DNA of 23,377 nt. It comes from Collinsella sp. (GTDB taxonomy: Bacteria > Actinomycetota > Coriobacteriia > Coriobacteriales > Coriobacteriaceae). The stretch is from positions 11,012-34,388 of the forward strand of contig DXMX01000013.1 in the NCBI GenBank assembly GCA_019413955.1, given 5' to 3'. This document shows, piece by piece, positions 1 through 7,696 of the stretch. The notes under the pieces are model-generated. The model ran no database searches. It worked only from the letters and a program-made list of their open reading frames with translations, and was not told the DNA's origin. Position 1 is the stretch's first letter. Each line of letters begins with the position of its first letter. Position numbers and translations under genes: made by a program.

Positions 1-7
1 CTATATG

Positions 8-337
8 CTACTCGTCGCTCAAATCTACAGCAAAGACTGATGTCGGAAGCGACGCCTCATTGCCTCCACCATTCCGCATCTGTCTCACGACATTTTTTAC
101 ACGCTCAACAATAAGCTCCTCAAGCTCTTTCTCACTCACCCGCCGAATAATATCTCCCGGTTGACAGTCAAGTTCATCGCAAATATCGAGAAGCGTCTTA
201 AGGCGAATAGCTTTAATTTTTCCGTTTCTTAGCTTAGAAATATTAGCCGGAGTATGCCCCGTGGCACGAATCAGATCAGCACTGGTCTTTCCGGTCTTAA
301 GCAGCTGCGTCTCAAGCTCGATGATGAGATAGCTCAT
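8..337 (-). CDS. XRE-family HTH regulator (YozG/HTH_26-like) paired with DUF2975 protein
   Basis: This is a 109-residue cytoplasmic DNA-binding protein. A Cro/CI-type helix-turn-helix lies at about residues 14-58, with the typical run SADLIRATGHTPANISKLRN followed by LKTLLDICDELDCQPGDII. The tail (65-109) is charged and carries no recognised domain. Small XRE proteins of this type usually sit next to a DUF2975 membrane protein, as here, and probably regulate their own operon. The start is supported by an AGGAGG four bases before the ATG. That Shine-Dalgarno overlaps the stop codon of the upstream DUF2975 gene (TAGGAGGAAGCATG), so the two genes are probably translationally coupled. The DNA is somewhat less GC-rich than the central genes. 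The target and the signal are unknown. Confidence 0.85.
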   Translation of the reverse strand: MSYLIIELETQLLKTGKTSADLIRATGHTPANISKLRNGKIKAIRLKTLLDICDELDCQPGDIIRRVSEKELEELIVERVKNVVRQMRNGGGNEASLPTSVFAVDLSDE

Positions 338-345
338 GCTTCCTC

Positions 346-906
346 CTACACAAGCTCGTCAGACTGCTCTTGGAGCAGCGAGGCATAACTCCAGATCACC
401 GAGATACACAGACAGACAGCCGCGCCGATAAGCGACCCCGTATCAAAGGCAACGCCTTGGCAAATCTCAATAACGAAGGAATGAGGCACGACGTAAAGCT
501 CCAGCCCACCAATGGTAAGATTGACCGATCCGTAGGCACCAATAAGCGAAACCGCGGCGTTAACAGCAAAGGCAAGCGCAAGAACACGGATAAGCCGCAC
601 ATGCGTCTTGGTAAAGGGCGAGACGCCTCGCGAGATGTTACGGCTGATCCCACACAGAACGACAAGCGAAATACCCACGACGAGTGCCAGGCACAGTCCG
701 CTTGGGATAACGATGCACCCGCCATCGAGAAGCGTCACGACGCCGAAAGAATCGACAGAAGCAACGTTTGCAACCGCATACCAGATCACGTAAACAACCA
801 ACGCGGCAAAAGCGACGAGCATCCCTGCAAAAACGGCTGCCATGCAAAAGCCAAGCTTCCTGATATTTTCGCCCGCTTTGGCCATACGCTGAACGCTGTT
901 AGACAT
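346..906 (-). CDS. DUF2975 domain membrane protein
   Basis: This is a 186-residue integral membrane protein with four predicted membrane segments, at about residues 20-42, 68-88, 107-125 and 158-175. The motif between segments two and three, SRNISRGVSPFTKTHVRLIR, is the hallmark of DUF2975 (an arginine-rich cytoplasmic loop with SPFT). No enzymatic residues are evident and the family has no settled function. I chose the ATG at 906 rather than the longer frame starting at 1005. The ATG at 906 has a GAGGGGGAG just upstream, whereas the extra 33 residues are cysteine-rich, lack a ribosome site and would run through the inverted repeat at 927-960. It is the first gene of a two-gene operon with the XRE regulator. 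Confidence 0.8.
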   Translation of the reverse strand: MSNSVQRMAKAGENIRKLGFCMAAVFAGMLVAFAALVVYVIWYAVANVASVDSFGVVTLLDGGCIVIPSGLCLALVVGISLVVLCGISRNISRGVSPFTKTHVRLIRVLALAFAVNAAVSLIGAYGSVNLTIGGLELYVVPHSFVIEICQGVAFDTGSLIGAAVCLCISVIWSYASLLQEQSDELV

Positions 907-926
907 ACACTCCCCCTCATCGACTC

Positions 927-960
927 TATCGTTATTCGAACAGTTTATCGAACAACGATA
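927..960. promoter_or_regulatory. 13-bp inverted repeat, candidate operator of the DUF2975/XRE operon
   Basis: The arms TATCGTTATTCGA (927-939) and TCGAACAACGATA (948-960) match at 12 of 13 positions and are separated by 8 bases. The site ends 21 bases upstream of the DUF2975 start codon, where the promoter must lie. A site of this size and symmetry is what a dimeric XRE repressor would bind, and the operon encodes one. No clean -35/-10 pair was assigned. The regulatory role is inferred. Confidence 0.4.
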
Positions 961-1049
961 TTGATTGCATGCGGAAAGCCCCGCCAGTGCGCATAGCCCA
1001 TTCACTAATTAGAAGGGGTGAGAGTGGATTTTTGGACACGTATCGAACG

Positions 1050-1111
1050 AGAGTGGATAATCTCCCACTTCGAGGCCACCACCGGGCCTAAAACGGGAGA
1101 TTATCCACTCT
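1050..1111. repeat. Nested palindrome between the Hpt gene and the DUF2975 operon
   Basis: Arms AGAGTGGATAATCTCCC (1050-1066) and GGGAGATTATCCACTCT (1095-1111) are perfect reverse complements (17 bp). The 28-base loop contains an inner hairpin AGGCC/GGCCT (1073-1077, 1085-1089). A further copy of AGAGTGGAT begins at 1021. The element ends 26 bases from the Hpt stop codon, so it may act as a terminator for the Hpt operon. There is no clear U-tract, so a dispersed repeat is equally possible. The rest of 961-1136 holds nothing I recognise. Confidence 0.6.
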
Positions 1112-1136
1112 CATAGTCATCAAGGCTCGCAAGCTC

Positions 1137-1493
1137 TTATTCGGCCGCCTCGCGCAAGGCCGACATCGTAGCCGCATATTGCTGCTGCAACGCATGCATC
1201 CCCTCGCGGGCGCCGTCAACGGCATCGGCACCGCGCAGCGCTTCGGTCACCACGATCGCCGGCTCGTACAGATTATCGAATCCCAGGTTCTGGCTCACGC
1301 CCTTGAGCGTGTGCGCTGCCATAAACGCACCTTCGGCGTCTCCCGCCGCCATAGCGGCCTCCAGCTTGTCCATGCTCTCGTCATCCAAAAACTTGAGGGC
1401 AAAGCGGGCAAGCATTTCCCCGCCCATCAGCCGAGCGCACGCGTCATCATAATTAGCGCCGATCTTCTCATACGCCTCACGCATGGAAATCAT
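1137..1493 (-). CDS. Hpt (histidine-containing phosphotransfer) domain protein
   Basis: This is a 118-residue single-domain protein. The Hpt phosphorylation motif HTLKG lies at residues 61-65, with His61 as the likely phospho-acceptor, inside a predicted four-helix bundle that fills the whole protein. Such proteins shuttle phosphate between receiver domains of hybrid kinases and response regulators. It starts 23 bases after the stop of the GGDEF/REC/HD-GYP gene on the same strand, with GGAG nine bases before the ATG, so it is the second gene of that operon. The receiver domain of the upstream protein is the obvious partner. No hybrid kinase lies in the window, so the phosphate donor must be encoded elsewhere. 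Confidence 0.88.
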   Translation of the reverse strand: MISMREAYEKIGANYDDACARLMGGEMLARFALKFLDDESMDKLEAAMAAGDAEGAFMAAHTLKGVSQNLGFDNLYEPAIVVTEALRGADAVDGAREGMHALQQQYAATMSALREAAE

Positions 1494-1516
1494 GGATTGA
1501 AACTCCTTTGTTCAAA

Positions 1517-3397
1517 CTAAATCGTGGGAAACGCGACAACGTCGGCGGGGCGTGCCAACGTCTCGGCAATACGGTCTTGCACCTCGAGCAGGCAGTCGAG
1601 CAACAGTGGGTTAAAGGTTCCGCACTTACCGTCCAGGATCATCTGAATCGCCTCCTTGTGCGGGATAGCGTCCTTGTACACGCGCACGCTCGTCAGCGCA
1701 TCATACACGTCGGCCACCGAGACCACCTGCGCGGCAATGGGAATCTCGTCGCCCTTAAGGCCATCGGGATAGCCCTTGCCGTCCCAGCGCTCGTGATGCC
1801 AACGCGCAATCTGGTACGCATATTCCATAAGCGCATTGCCGACGTGATGGCGGCCCAGCTCAAGCAACATGTCGGCGCCCATCGTGGTATGCGTCTTCAT
1901 AATCTCGAACTCCTCGGGCGTAAGGCGCCCGGGTTTGTTGAGAATCGCATCGTCAATCGACATCTTGCCGATATCGTGCAGCGCCGAAGCCAGGGCAATC
2001 GTGGAGCGTTCCTCATTGTCGAGGGAGATCGTGCCGCTACGCTGGACCAGACAGCCAAGCAGCAGCTCGGTCAGCTTTTCGATGTTCGTAACGTGCCTGC
2101 CGCTCTCGCCATTGCGAAGCTCCATGACGCCGGCCATGATGTCGATGAGCATGCGACTGTTCTTGACGCGCTCGTTGTACTGCTGGGACAGCAGGCTCGT
2201 CAGGCGGCGCTGTTTGGCGTATAGGCGGATGGTGTTGCTTACACGGCGGCGCACGACACGGGAGTCAAACGGGCGGTTGATATAGTCCGAGGCGCCCAGC
2301 TCGTACGCGCGCAGAACCATATCATCGGAATCTTCGCTCGAAATCATGATGAAAGGCAGATTGTCGATACCCGATCGGCGCGACAGATCGGCCAGCACCT
2401 CAAAGCCGCTTATGCCCGGCATGACAATATCCAGCAGCACGAGCGACAACTCATCGCCATAGCGGTCGACCATGTCGAGCGCCGTACGACCGTTGTCGGC
2501 CTCGAGGATGCAATACTCGTCCTTGAGCATCTCGTTGAGAATGGCTCGGTTCATGTCGGAGTCATCGACGATAAGCACCAAAGGCTTTTCGCTTTGGAAG
2601 GCTTCGATGGAATCGGCGTCGGTCACGACCGTACCGGCTTTTGCCTTAGCGCGGCTCAATAACTGGACAGCGCGGCCAACTCCCTCATCGACCGTCTCGC
2701 CATGAATGCGAACGCCACCAATACATGCCGTCAAGCTCACGTACTCATGGCCCGGAACAATCGTGGCATGAACGGCATCGGACACCTGGTGCAGGCGACG
2801 GGTGAAGTCATCGGAGGGGATATTGGGCATGACGACCACAAACTTGTCGCAGCCATAGCGTACAAGCTCGTCAGTCGAACGAATTCCGCTGCGTATGGCC
2901 GTCGCCACAGCACCGAGCGCAAGGTCGCCGGCATGACGGCCACACGTATCGTTGAAGACCCTAAAATCATCAAGGTCGATCACCGCAACGCCGGCATTCA
3001 TGCGGGCGCTACGGAGCTTTTCCTCGTAATATCGGCGATTGCGCACACTCGTCAGCACATCGGTGTAGACGAGGTCCTCTTCTGCAGCCTCTTGCTCATC
3101 GATCGGACGCACCATCAGCAGGACGTGAGGCTCGCCCTCAACCTTCAGAGGGCGCAGGCGAGCGCGGTACTCGGTACCATCATTGAGCAGCTGCTCCGAC
3201 ACCTCATCGGAATCTGCCAAGGCCTCAAGACTCGACTGACGCAGACAAGGGCACCGATTGCCGGCGAGCAGGCAGTTAGGCTCGCTCTTAATCTGATCGG
3301 CCGACAGCAAACGCACCACGGGGTAGGTCTTCGCGACGCGGGCGACCTCGGCGGCAGCCTCCTCGTCGGTTAGATTGACCTCGTGATTATTGAGCAT
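1517..3397 (-). CDS. PAS-like/GGDEF(degenerate)/REC/HD-GYP c-di-GMP signalling protein
   Basis: This is a 626-residue soluble protein with three recognisable domains. Residues 1-105 resemble a small PAS-like sensor with cysteines at 42, 49 and 51. Residues 110-265 are a GGDEF fold whose active motif reads GCDKF (182-186) instead of GGDEF, so cyclase activity is doubtful. An RxxD inhibitory site, RSTD (173-176), sits exactly five residues before it. Residues 272-392 are a receiver domain with phospho-acceptor Asp323 (LLDIVMPG). Residues 412-615 are an HD-GYP phosphodiesterase domain with HDIGK at 474-478, His503, HHERWDGKGYP at 534-544 and Asp563, all the residues expected for c-di-GMP hydrolysis. 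There is no membrane segment. AGGAAGG precedes the ATG. An Hpt gene follows at 23 bases. Inferred role: a phosphorelay-controlled c-di-GMP phosphodiesterase in which the degenerate GGDEF senses the nucleotide. Confidence 0.9.
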   Translation of the reverse strand: MLNNHEVNLTDEEAAAEVARVAKTYPVVRLLSADQIKSEPNCLLAGNRCPCLRQSSLEALADSDEVSEQLLNDGTEYRARLRPLKVEGEPHVLLMVRPIDEQEAAEEDLVYTDVLTSVRNRRYYEEKLRSARMNAGVAVIDLDDFRVFNDTCGRHAGDLALGAVATAIRSGIRSTDELVRYGCDKFVVVMPNIPSDDFTRRLHQVSDAVHATIVPGHEYVSLTACIGGVRIHGETVDEGVGRAVQLLSRAKAKAGTVVTDADSIEAFQSEKPLVLIVDDSDMNRAILNEMLKDEYCILEADNGRTALDMVDRYGDELSLVLLDIVMPGISGFEVLADLSRRSGIDNLPFIMISSEDSDDMVLRAYELGASDYINRPFDSRVVRRRVSNTIRLYAKQRRLTSLLSQQYNERVKNSRMLIDIMAGVMELRNGESGRHVTNIEKLTELLLGCLVQRSGTISLDNEERSTIALASALHDIGKMSIDDAILNKPGRLTPEEFEIMKTHTTMGADMLLELGRHHVGNALMEYAYQIARWHHERWDGKGYPDGLKGDEIPIAAQVVSVADVYDALTSVRVYKDAIPHKEAIQMILDGKCGTFNPLLLDCLLEVQDRIAETLARPADVVAFPTI

Positions 3398-3608
3398 ATG
3401 GGGCCCTTCCTATCGTTACGCACGGCAACGGTGCATATCAATTGGTACAAGGGTAACATCTAACAGCTGAAGGCAAACGCGCGATTATCGTTACATTTTT
3501 ATGACCTGACAAACGGCGGTAATGGAGCCGCGGGCGCGCGGTTATGGGCGCATTCGTTAACAATGACGAAACGCTAACAGCCCCTCTCCCCGCAGGTCAT
3601 CGAGCGTG

Positions 3609-4406
3609 CTAACGCTCCAAGACGTCGCGAACGGCGTTTGCCGCCGTAACGGGGCGATCGCGCAAACCGTTATGCGCGCCCGGGATCGTCACAAGGGGGC
3701 AATCGAGATATTCGGCAGCCGCTCGCGTACCAGCCTCGCGGGGCGTACCGAGCGAAAGCTCGCCCAAAAACACAGCCGACACCGCCTTTGATTCGCGGGC
3801 GCGCTCCCAGTCGGGAGCATATGTCATATTTGTTCCGTATTCATTGGCCATAAAGCAACGACCATTGCGCAGGGCATGCTTGGCTTCCGCTTCGGTCGTC
3901 CCAGGAGCCTCGGGGTCCAAGTCGCCGAGAGCTCCCAAGAAAAGCCGAAGCGCCCTTGAAACCTTTCCAGCCGCAATCATATCGAGCAAAATCGGAGCTG
4001 CGCCCATGCCGACGCCTTCGGCCGACACAGCCGGCTCGTGCAGAATCGCACGGGCGACGAGATGGGGTTCGGTGCGAAGAAGCTCCAGCGCCACCAACGT
4101 ACCGGCGCTGTGCGCAAGCACATTTGTCGGAGCGCCAACGTGTTCGATCACGGCCTGCAGGTCGGCGGCCTGAGCGGCAAGATCATAGCTGCCGTCTGCC
4201 GCTTCGCTGCTGCCGCCACAGCCGCGGCGGTCATAGGCAATTACGCGGTAGTTGCGACCGAGCTCACATGCGATGCCGTCGAAAAATGTGCCGTCGACAC
4301 AAGCGCCGTGCACGCACACCAAGGCAGGAGTATCAGGCGACACATCCGGGCCGGCATATTCGCGACAGGCAATCGTGGTGCCCGCATTCTCGACCGTAAA
4401 ATCCAT
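3609..4406 (-). CDS. Alpha/beta-fold hydrolase
   Basis: This is a 265-residue cytoplasmic protein of the alpha/beta hydrolase superfamily. The oxyanion-hole HG is at 33-34 (VCVHGACVDG), and the strand-loop YDRRGCGGSS (59-67) is typical of the epoxide-hydrolase/haloperoxidase-like branch. The nucleophile elbow AHSAGT places Ser100 as catalytic, and His245 (PGAHNG) completes the triad. The cap region (about 120-205) gives no substrate clue. The start codon has a GGGGGC seven bases upstream, a weak but acceptable site. It is transcribed alone: the neighbour to the right is divergent and the gene to the left is 211 bp away. The substrate cannot be told from sequence; an esterase, lactonase or peptidase of the proline iminopeptidase type are all possible. 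Confidence 0.85.
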   Translation of the reverse strand: MDFTVENAGTTIACREYAGPDVSPDTPALVCVHGACVDGTFFDGIACELGRNYRVIAYDRRGCGGSSEAADGSYDLAAQAADLQAVIEHVGAPTNVLAHSAGTLVALELLRTEPHLVARAILHEPAVSAEGVGMGAAPILLDMIAAGKVSRALRLFLGALGDLDPEAPGTTEAEAKHALRNGRCFMANEYGTNMTYAPDWERARESKAVSAVFLGELSLGTPREAGTRAAAEYLDCPLVTIPGAHNGLRDRPVTAANAVRDVLER

Positions 4407-4631
4407 GTTGTGCCCCCATCATCAACGCCCATCCAGTTGCGCGTCAGTACGGCTGGATAGACCCGCATTGCTTTACGCCTTGTTAACAGATTAACTTTAC
4501 CCGACCCGAGGCTTTTCATGGCACGGCATAATGAGCGACGTGAAAAAACGAAACTTGTAAAGCAAGAGCCCGCACCTTGCTTTGGAGCCGATGCTATGCT
4601 TAGGCACAATTGTCTTGAGGAGCATATGCCT

Positions 4632-5408
4632 ATGTCTACGTTTTTGAATGCCAGCCCCATCTTTGGGCCCGTTCGCAGCCGTCGCCTTGGTCTCTCGCTC
4701 GGCGTCAACATGATGCCGGCCAGCGGCAAAATCTGCACGTTCGACTGCATTTACTGCGAAAACGGCCTCAACGCCGAGCGCCCCTGTCATGAGCCGTACA
4801 ACACAGCTGCCGTGGTACTCGACGCGCTCGAGGCAAAGCTGCGCGAGATGGCAGCCGAGGGCGAGCTCCCCGATGTGATCACCTTCGCAGGCAACGGCGA
4901 GCCCACTGCCGCACCGGAGTTTCCGCAGGCCATCGCCGGCGCCGTCGCGTTGCGCGACGAGCTTGCCCCAAACTCCAAGATCGCCGTGCTCTCCAACGGC
5001 ACGCGCGCCGACCGCCCCCAGGTGCACGACGCGCTCATGATGGTCGACGACAACATCCTCAAGCTCGATACCGTCGACCCGACGTTTATCCAGCTGCTCG
5101 ACCAGCCTGTTGGCCCCTACGACGTCGAGCACCAGATCGAAACGTTCGCAAGCTTTGACGGTCACGTTATTATCCAGACGATCTTTTTGACCGGCGAGTA
5201 TCAGGGCAAGCTCATCGACAACACCGGCGAGGAGCACGTTGCCCCCTGGCTCGCGGCGCTTGAGCGCATTCGCCCACAAGAAGCGACCATCTACACGGTA
5301 GCGCGCGAGACACCGATCGCCGGCCTTGCCAAAGCAGCGCCCGAGGTGCTCGACGCCATTGCCGCACGCGTTCAAGCCCTCGGCATTCCCTGCCAGGTGA
5401 GTTACTAG
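4632..5408 (+). CDS. Radical SAM protein (COG0731/TYW1-like group)
   Basis: This is a 258-residue enzyme. The radical SAM cluster motif CxxxCxxC appears as CTFDCIYC (Cys35, 39, 42), which would bind a 4Fe-4S cluster and S-adenosylmethionine. It is preceded by the family signature GPVRSRRLGLSLGVN and followed by FAGNGEPT (the GGE-like SAM-binding motif) and a strand ending VLSNGT. The signature SRRLG-SLG places it near the Fe-S oxidoreductases of COG0731, whose best-known member modifies tRNA; the substrate here is unknown. I chose the ATG at 4632 because GAGGAG lies nine bases upstream. The ATG at 4626 is only three bases from it, and the longest frame (from 4518) has an N-terminus unlike the family. 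A TATGCT at 4595-4600 is a possible -10 element. Confidence 0.85.
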   Translation: MSTFLNASPIFGPVRSRRLGLSLGVNMMPASGKICTFDCIYCENGLNAERPCHEPYNTAAVVLDALEAKLREMAAEGELPDVITFAGNGEPTAAPEFPQAIAGAVALRDELAPNSKIAVLSNGTRADRPQVHDALMMVDDNILKLDTVDPTFIQLLDQPVGPYDVEHQIETFASFDGHVIIQTIFLTGEYQGKLIDNTGEEHVAPWLAALERIRPQEATIYTVARETPIAGLAKAAPEVLDAIAARVQALGIPCQVSY

Positions 5409-5411
5409 CGC

Positions 5412-5429
5412 GGCCGCCCGCCAGCGGCC
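5412..5429. repeat. Short inverted repeat after the radical SAM gene
   Basis: GGCCGC (5412-5417) and GCGGCC (5424-5429) form a 6-bp stem with a 6-base loop, directly after the stop codon at 5408. There is no U-tract, so termination is only a possibility. Confidence 0.3.
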
Positions 5430-5469
5430 AAATTAGCCCCGTCCCAAATGAGCTGCTCTGCGGGTGGGC

Positions 5470-5475
5470 TATACT
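5470..5475 (+). promoter_or_regulatory. Candidate -10 element of map
   Basis: TATACT stands 25 bases upstream of the map start codon and is a near-consensus sigma-70-type -10 box. No convincing -35 box is seen at the usual distance, so this is a tentative call. Confidence 0.35.
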
Positions 5476-5500
5476 AGCTGCGGATGAAAGGAAGTTAGCC

Positions 5501-6388
5501 ATGTATGACAAAGGACCCGTGCCCGGCCGCAACGACGCTTGCTGGTGCGGCAGCGGCAAAAAATACAAGAAATGCCATAGCGCCTTTGATGAGCGCCTCG
5601 AGCGCTTGTGGGAAGAGGGCTGGGAGGTTCTGCCCCGCACGCTCTACAAGACGCCCGCCGATATCGAGGGCATCAAGCGCTCAGCCGCCATCAACGTGGG
5701 CGTGCTCGATTATGTGGGCGAGCATATCGCCGCAGGCATGACCACCAACCAGATCGACCAGATGATCTATGACTACACCGTCGAGCACGGCGGCACGCCG
5801 GCCGACCTCAACTACGAGGGCTATCCCAAGAGTGTATGCACCTCGATCAACGACGTCGTCTGCCACGGTATCCCCTGCGATGCGGATGCGCTGCACGAGG
5901 GCGACATCATCAACGTGGACTGCTCCACGATCTTGGACGGTTACTTTAGTGATTCGAGCCGTATGTTCTGCATCGGCGAGGTCTCGGCCGAGCGTCAGCG
6001 CCTTGTCGACGTCACCCGCGCCAGCGTGGAGGCGGGTCTGGCTGCCGTCAAGCCGTGGCTGCCGCTGTCCGTGATGGCCGAGACCGTGCAAAAGACGGTC
6101 GAGGACGCCGGTTTTAGCGTGGTGCGCGAGTACGGCGGACACGGCATCGGTAAGGAGTTCCACGAGGACCCGTTTGTGGGCTTTACCACCGAGGCACCCG
6201 ATGTGGACACCATCATGGCCCCGGGCATGGTCTTTACCATCGAGCCCATGGTCAACGCCGGAGCGCCCGACATCAAGATTAGCAAGGGTGACGGTTGGTG
6301 CGTGCGCACCAAGGACGGCAGCGATTCGGCCCAGTGCGAGGTTCAGCTCGTGGTGACCGAGGACGGCTACGAGCTGCTGAGCTGGTAG
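5501..6388 (+). CDS. map: Methionine aminopeptidase type I with N-terminal SEC-C zinc motif
   Basis: This 295-residue cytosolic enzyme removes the initiator methionine from new proteins. Residues 11-26 are a SEC-C motif (CxC then CH, Cys14, Cys16, Cys25, His26), a zinc-binding tag found on a subset of bacterial MetAPs and on SecA. The catalytic domain (about 48-295) carries the full metal set at the expected spacing: His122 as substrate-binding histidine, then Asp140, Asp151, His214, Glu248 and Glu280, with His221 as the second active-site histidine. AAGGAAG lies six bases before the ATG. It ends at a strong intrinsic terminator (6398-6445), so it is probably monocistronic from the promoter near 5470. 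The metal spacing matches the E. coli enzyme residue for residue, so the assignment is secure. Confidence 0.96.
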   Translation: MYDKGPVPGRNDACWCGSGKKYKKCHSAFDERLERLWEEGWEVLPRTLYKTPADIEGIKRSAAINVGVLDYVGEHIAAGMTTNQIDQMIYDYTVEHGGTPADLNYEGYPKSVCTSINDVVCHGIPCDADALHEGDIINVDCSTILDGYFSDSSRMFCIGEVSAERQRLVDVTRASVEAGLAAVKPWLPLSVMAETVQKTVEDAGFSVVREYGGHGIGKEFHEDPFVGFTTEAPDVDTIMAPGMVFTIEPMVNAGAPDIKISKGDGWCVRTKDGSDSAQCEVQLVVTEDGYELLSW

Positions 6389-6397
6389 CTGTAGATG

Positions 6398-6445
6398 CGC
6401 CGGATGCTGACGGGTACGCTCGTCTTGCATCCGGCGTTTTTATTT
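6398..6445 (+). terminator. Rho-independent terminator of map
   Basis: A perfect 10-bp stem, CGCCGGATGC (6398-6407) with GCATCCGGCG (6427-6436), is followed at once by TTTTTATTT. It lies 10 bases after the map stop codon. The 19-base loop is longer than usual. Confidence 0.85.
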
Positions 6446-6460
6446 GAACGTTTTGCCTGA

Positions 6461-6499
6461 TAAAACCTGCCAAAATAAACCTGTCCCTTTTTGGTAGGT
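6461..6499. repeat. Dispersed 43-bp palindromic repeat, copy 1
   Basis: The copy begins TAAAACCTGCCAAAA and ends TTTTTGGTAGGT; one base of the right arm differs from the perfect palindrome of copy 2 (GGTAGG for GGCAGG). It lies between the map terminator and the dehydrogenase gene, 20 bases before that gene's start codon. The left flank TTTTGCCTGA resembles the flanks of copies 2 and 3. Confidence 0.85.
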
Positions 6500-6518
6500 C
6501 AAGCGGAGAGGACTGCTT

Positions 6519-7454
6519 GTGAACATCCTGGTTTTGCTGCCCGTCAACAACCGTCATCGCGCAATTCTTGAGTCGAGCGCTCCGGGCGAGGACTTTATCT
6601 ACACGAGCGCCGACGCCGCCACGCGCGAGCAGGTCGCCGATGCCGACGTGATCCTGGGCAACATCGACCCTGACATGCTCACGGCATGCGAGCATCTCCA
6701 GCTGTTGCAATTGCAGACCGCCGGCTATGACGACTACCTTGTCGCCGGCACTGTGCCGACCGACGCCAAACTGTCTTGCTCGGTGGGCGCCTACGGCCAA
6801 GCCGTAAGCGAGCACATGTTTGCCATGGTGTTGTCTATGATGAAGCGCCTGCCCGGCTACCAGGACCTGCAGCGCGAGCATCGCTGGGAGGACTTGGGGC
6901 CGGTCACCTCGCTCAAAAATGCTAACGTGCTGGTGCTGGGTGCGGGCGACATTGGCGGCCACTTTGCCACGCTCTGCCGCAGCATGGGCGCACACGTCCG
7001 CGGCATCAAGCGTCATCCGCTCGTCTACCCCATTGTGTTTGAGGACATGGACGGCATGGATGCCCTGTCTGAACGCCTGGCGGAGGCTGACGTCGTCGCA
7101 TCCTTTATGCCCAGCACACCCGAGACCCGCGGTCTGGCGAACGCCGAGTTCTTCGCCGCGATGAAGCCGGGCGCCTTCTTTGCCAACGGCGGCCGCGGCG
7201 ATCTTGTGATTGCCGACGATTTGGTTGCCGCTCTGGAGTCGGGACATCTCGCCGGCGCCGCGGTCGACGTCACCGATCCCGAACCGTTACCTGAGACAAG
7301 CCCCTTGTGGGATGCGCCCAACATGCTCATCACGCCGCACGTCTCCGGCTGGTTCCACCTGGCCGCCACGCTCAACAACGTCGTCGACATCGCCGCGGAG
7401 AATCTGCGTCACCTGCAGGCCGGCGAGACGCTCCGCTGCTGGATCGAACACTAA
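6519..7454 (+). CDS. D-isomer specific 2-hydroxyacid dehydrogenase
   Basis: This is a 311-residue NAD(P)-dependent oxidoreductase that reduces 2-oxoacids or oxidises D-2-hydroxyacids in the cytosol. The Rossmann nucleotide-binding motif GAGDIGGHF is at residues 141-149. The catalytic triad of the family is present: Arg226 (NGGRGD), Glu255 (DPEPLP) and His274 (ITPHVSGW). The N-terminal substrate domain (1-98) is divergent, so the substrate (lactate, glycerate, phosphoglycerate, other) cannot be named. The protein lacks the ACT domain of SerA. The start is a GTG, supported by GAGAGG seven bases upstream; no in-frame ATG gives a better N-terminus. It stands alone between repeat copy 1 and a stable hairpin at 7458-7483. 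Confidence 0.9.
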   Translation: MNILVLLPVNNRHRAILESSAPGEDFIYTSADAATREQVADADVILGNIDPDMLTACEHLQLLQLQTAGYDDYLVAGTVPTDAKLSCSVGAYGQAVSEHMFAMVLSMMKRLPGYQDLQREHRWEDLGPVTSLKNANVLVLGAGDIGGHFATLCRSMGAHVRGIKRHPLVYPIVFEDMDGMDALSERLAEADVVASFMPSTPETRGLANAEFFAAMKPGAFFANGGRGDLVIADDLVAALESGHLAGAAVDVTDPEPLPETSPLWDAPNMLITPHVSGWFHLAATLNNVVDIAAENLRHLQAGETLRCWIEH

Positions 7455-7457
7455 TTG

Positions 7458-7483
7458 TTCCGGCGTTTTGCCAAACGCCGGAA
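7458..7483 (+). terminator. Strong hairpin after the dehydrogenase gene
   Basis: An 11-bp perfect stem, TTCCGGCGTTT (7458-7468) and AAACGCCGGAA (7473-7483), has a 4-base loop and begins three bases after the stop codon. A downstream U-tract is absent, so it may terminate weakly or protect the 3' end. Confidence 0.55.
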
Positions 7484-7497
7484 CCCCTCGACGCTGC

Positions 7498-7595
7498 GAG
7501 CCCGCCAGAGCGGCAATCTGACGTTCAATCGTCGGGCATGGCCAAAAGGCCTATGCCCTCCTCTTTCACGTCACCTTGCTCGCTCTGGCGGGCTC
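7498..7595. repeat. 98-bp imperfect nested palindrome
   Basis: The outer arms GAGCCCGCCAGAGCG (7498-7512) and CGCTCTGGCGGGCTC (7581-7595) are perfect 15-bp reverse complements. The middle pairs partly. An inner stem joins GGGCATGGCC (7534-7543) to GGCCTATGCCC (7548-7558) with one bulge and an AAAA loop. With the hairpin before it and the repeat copy after it, the whole interval 7455-7736 between two convergent genes is occupied by structure; no coding frame in it is credible. Confidence 0.7.
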
Positions 7596-7696
7596 TCGCT
7601 GACTTTTGCTCTACCTGCGGCGTTCCGCTGGCGCCGGCTTTATCTGCAGGCCCTAGCAGTTCCGTCTTGCCGCTGGCGTTGCGGCATTTGCCCAGA

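Noticed and set aside
3398..3608. A c-di-GMP riboswitch or a terminator in the gap beside the HD-GYP gene
   Set aside because: I looked for the GEMM core and for a hairpin with a U-tract and saw neither. Only a 5-bp GC stem near 3530 is present.
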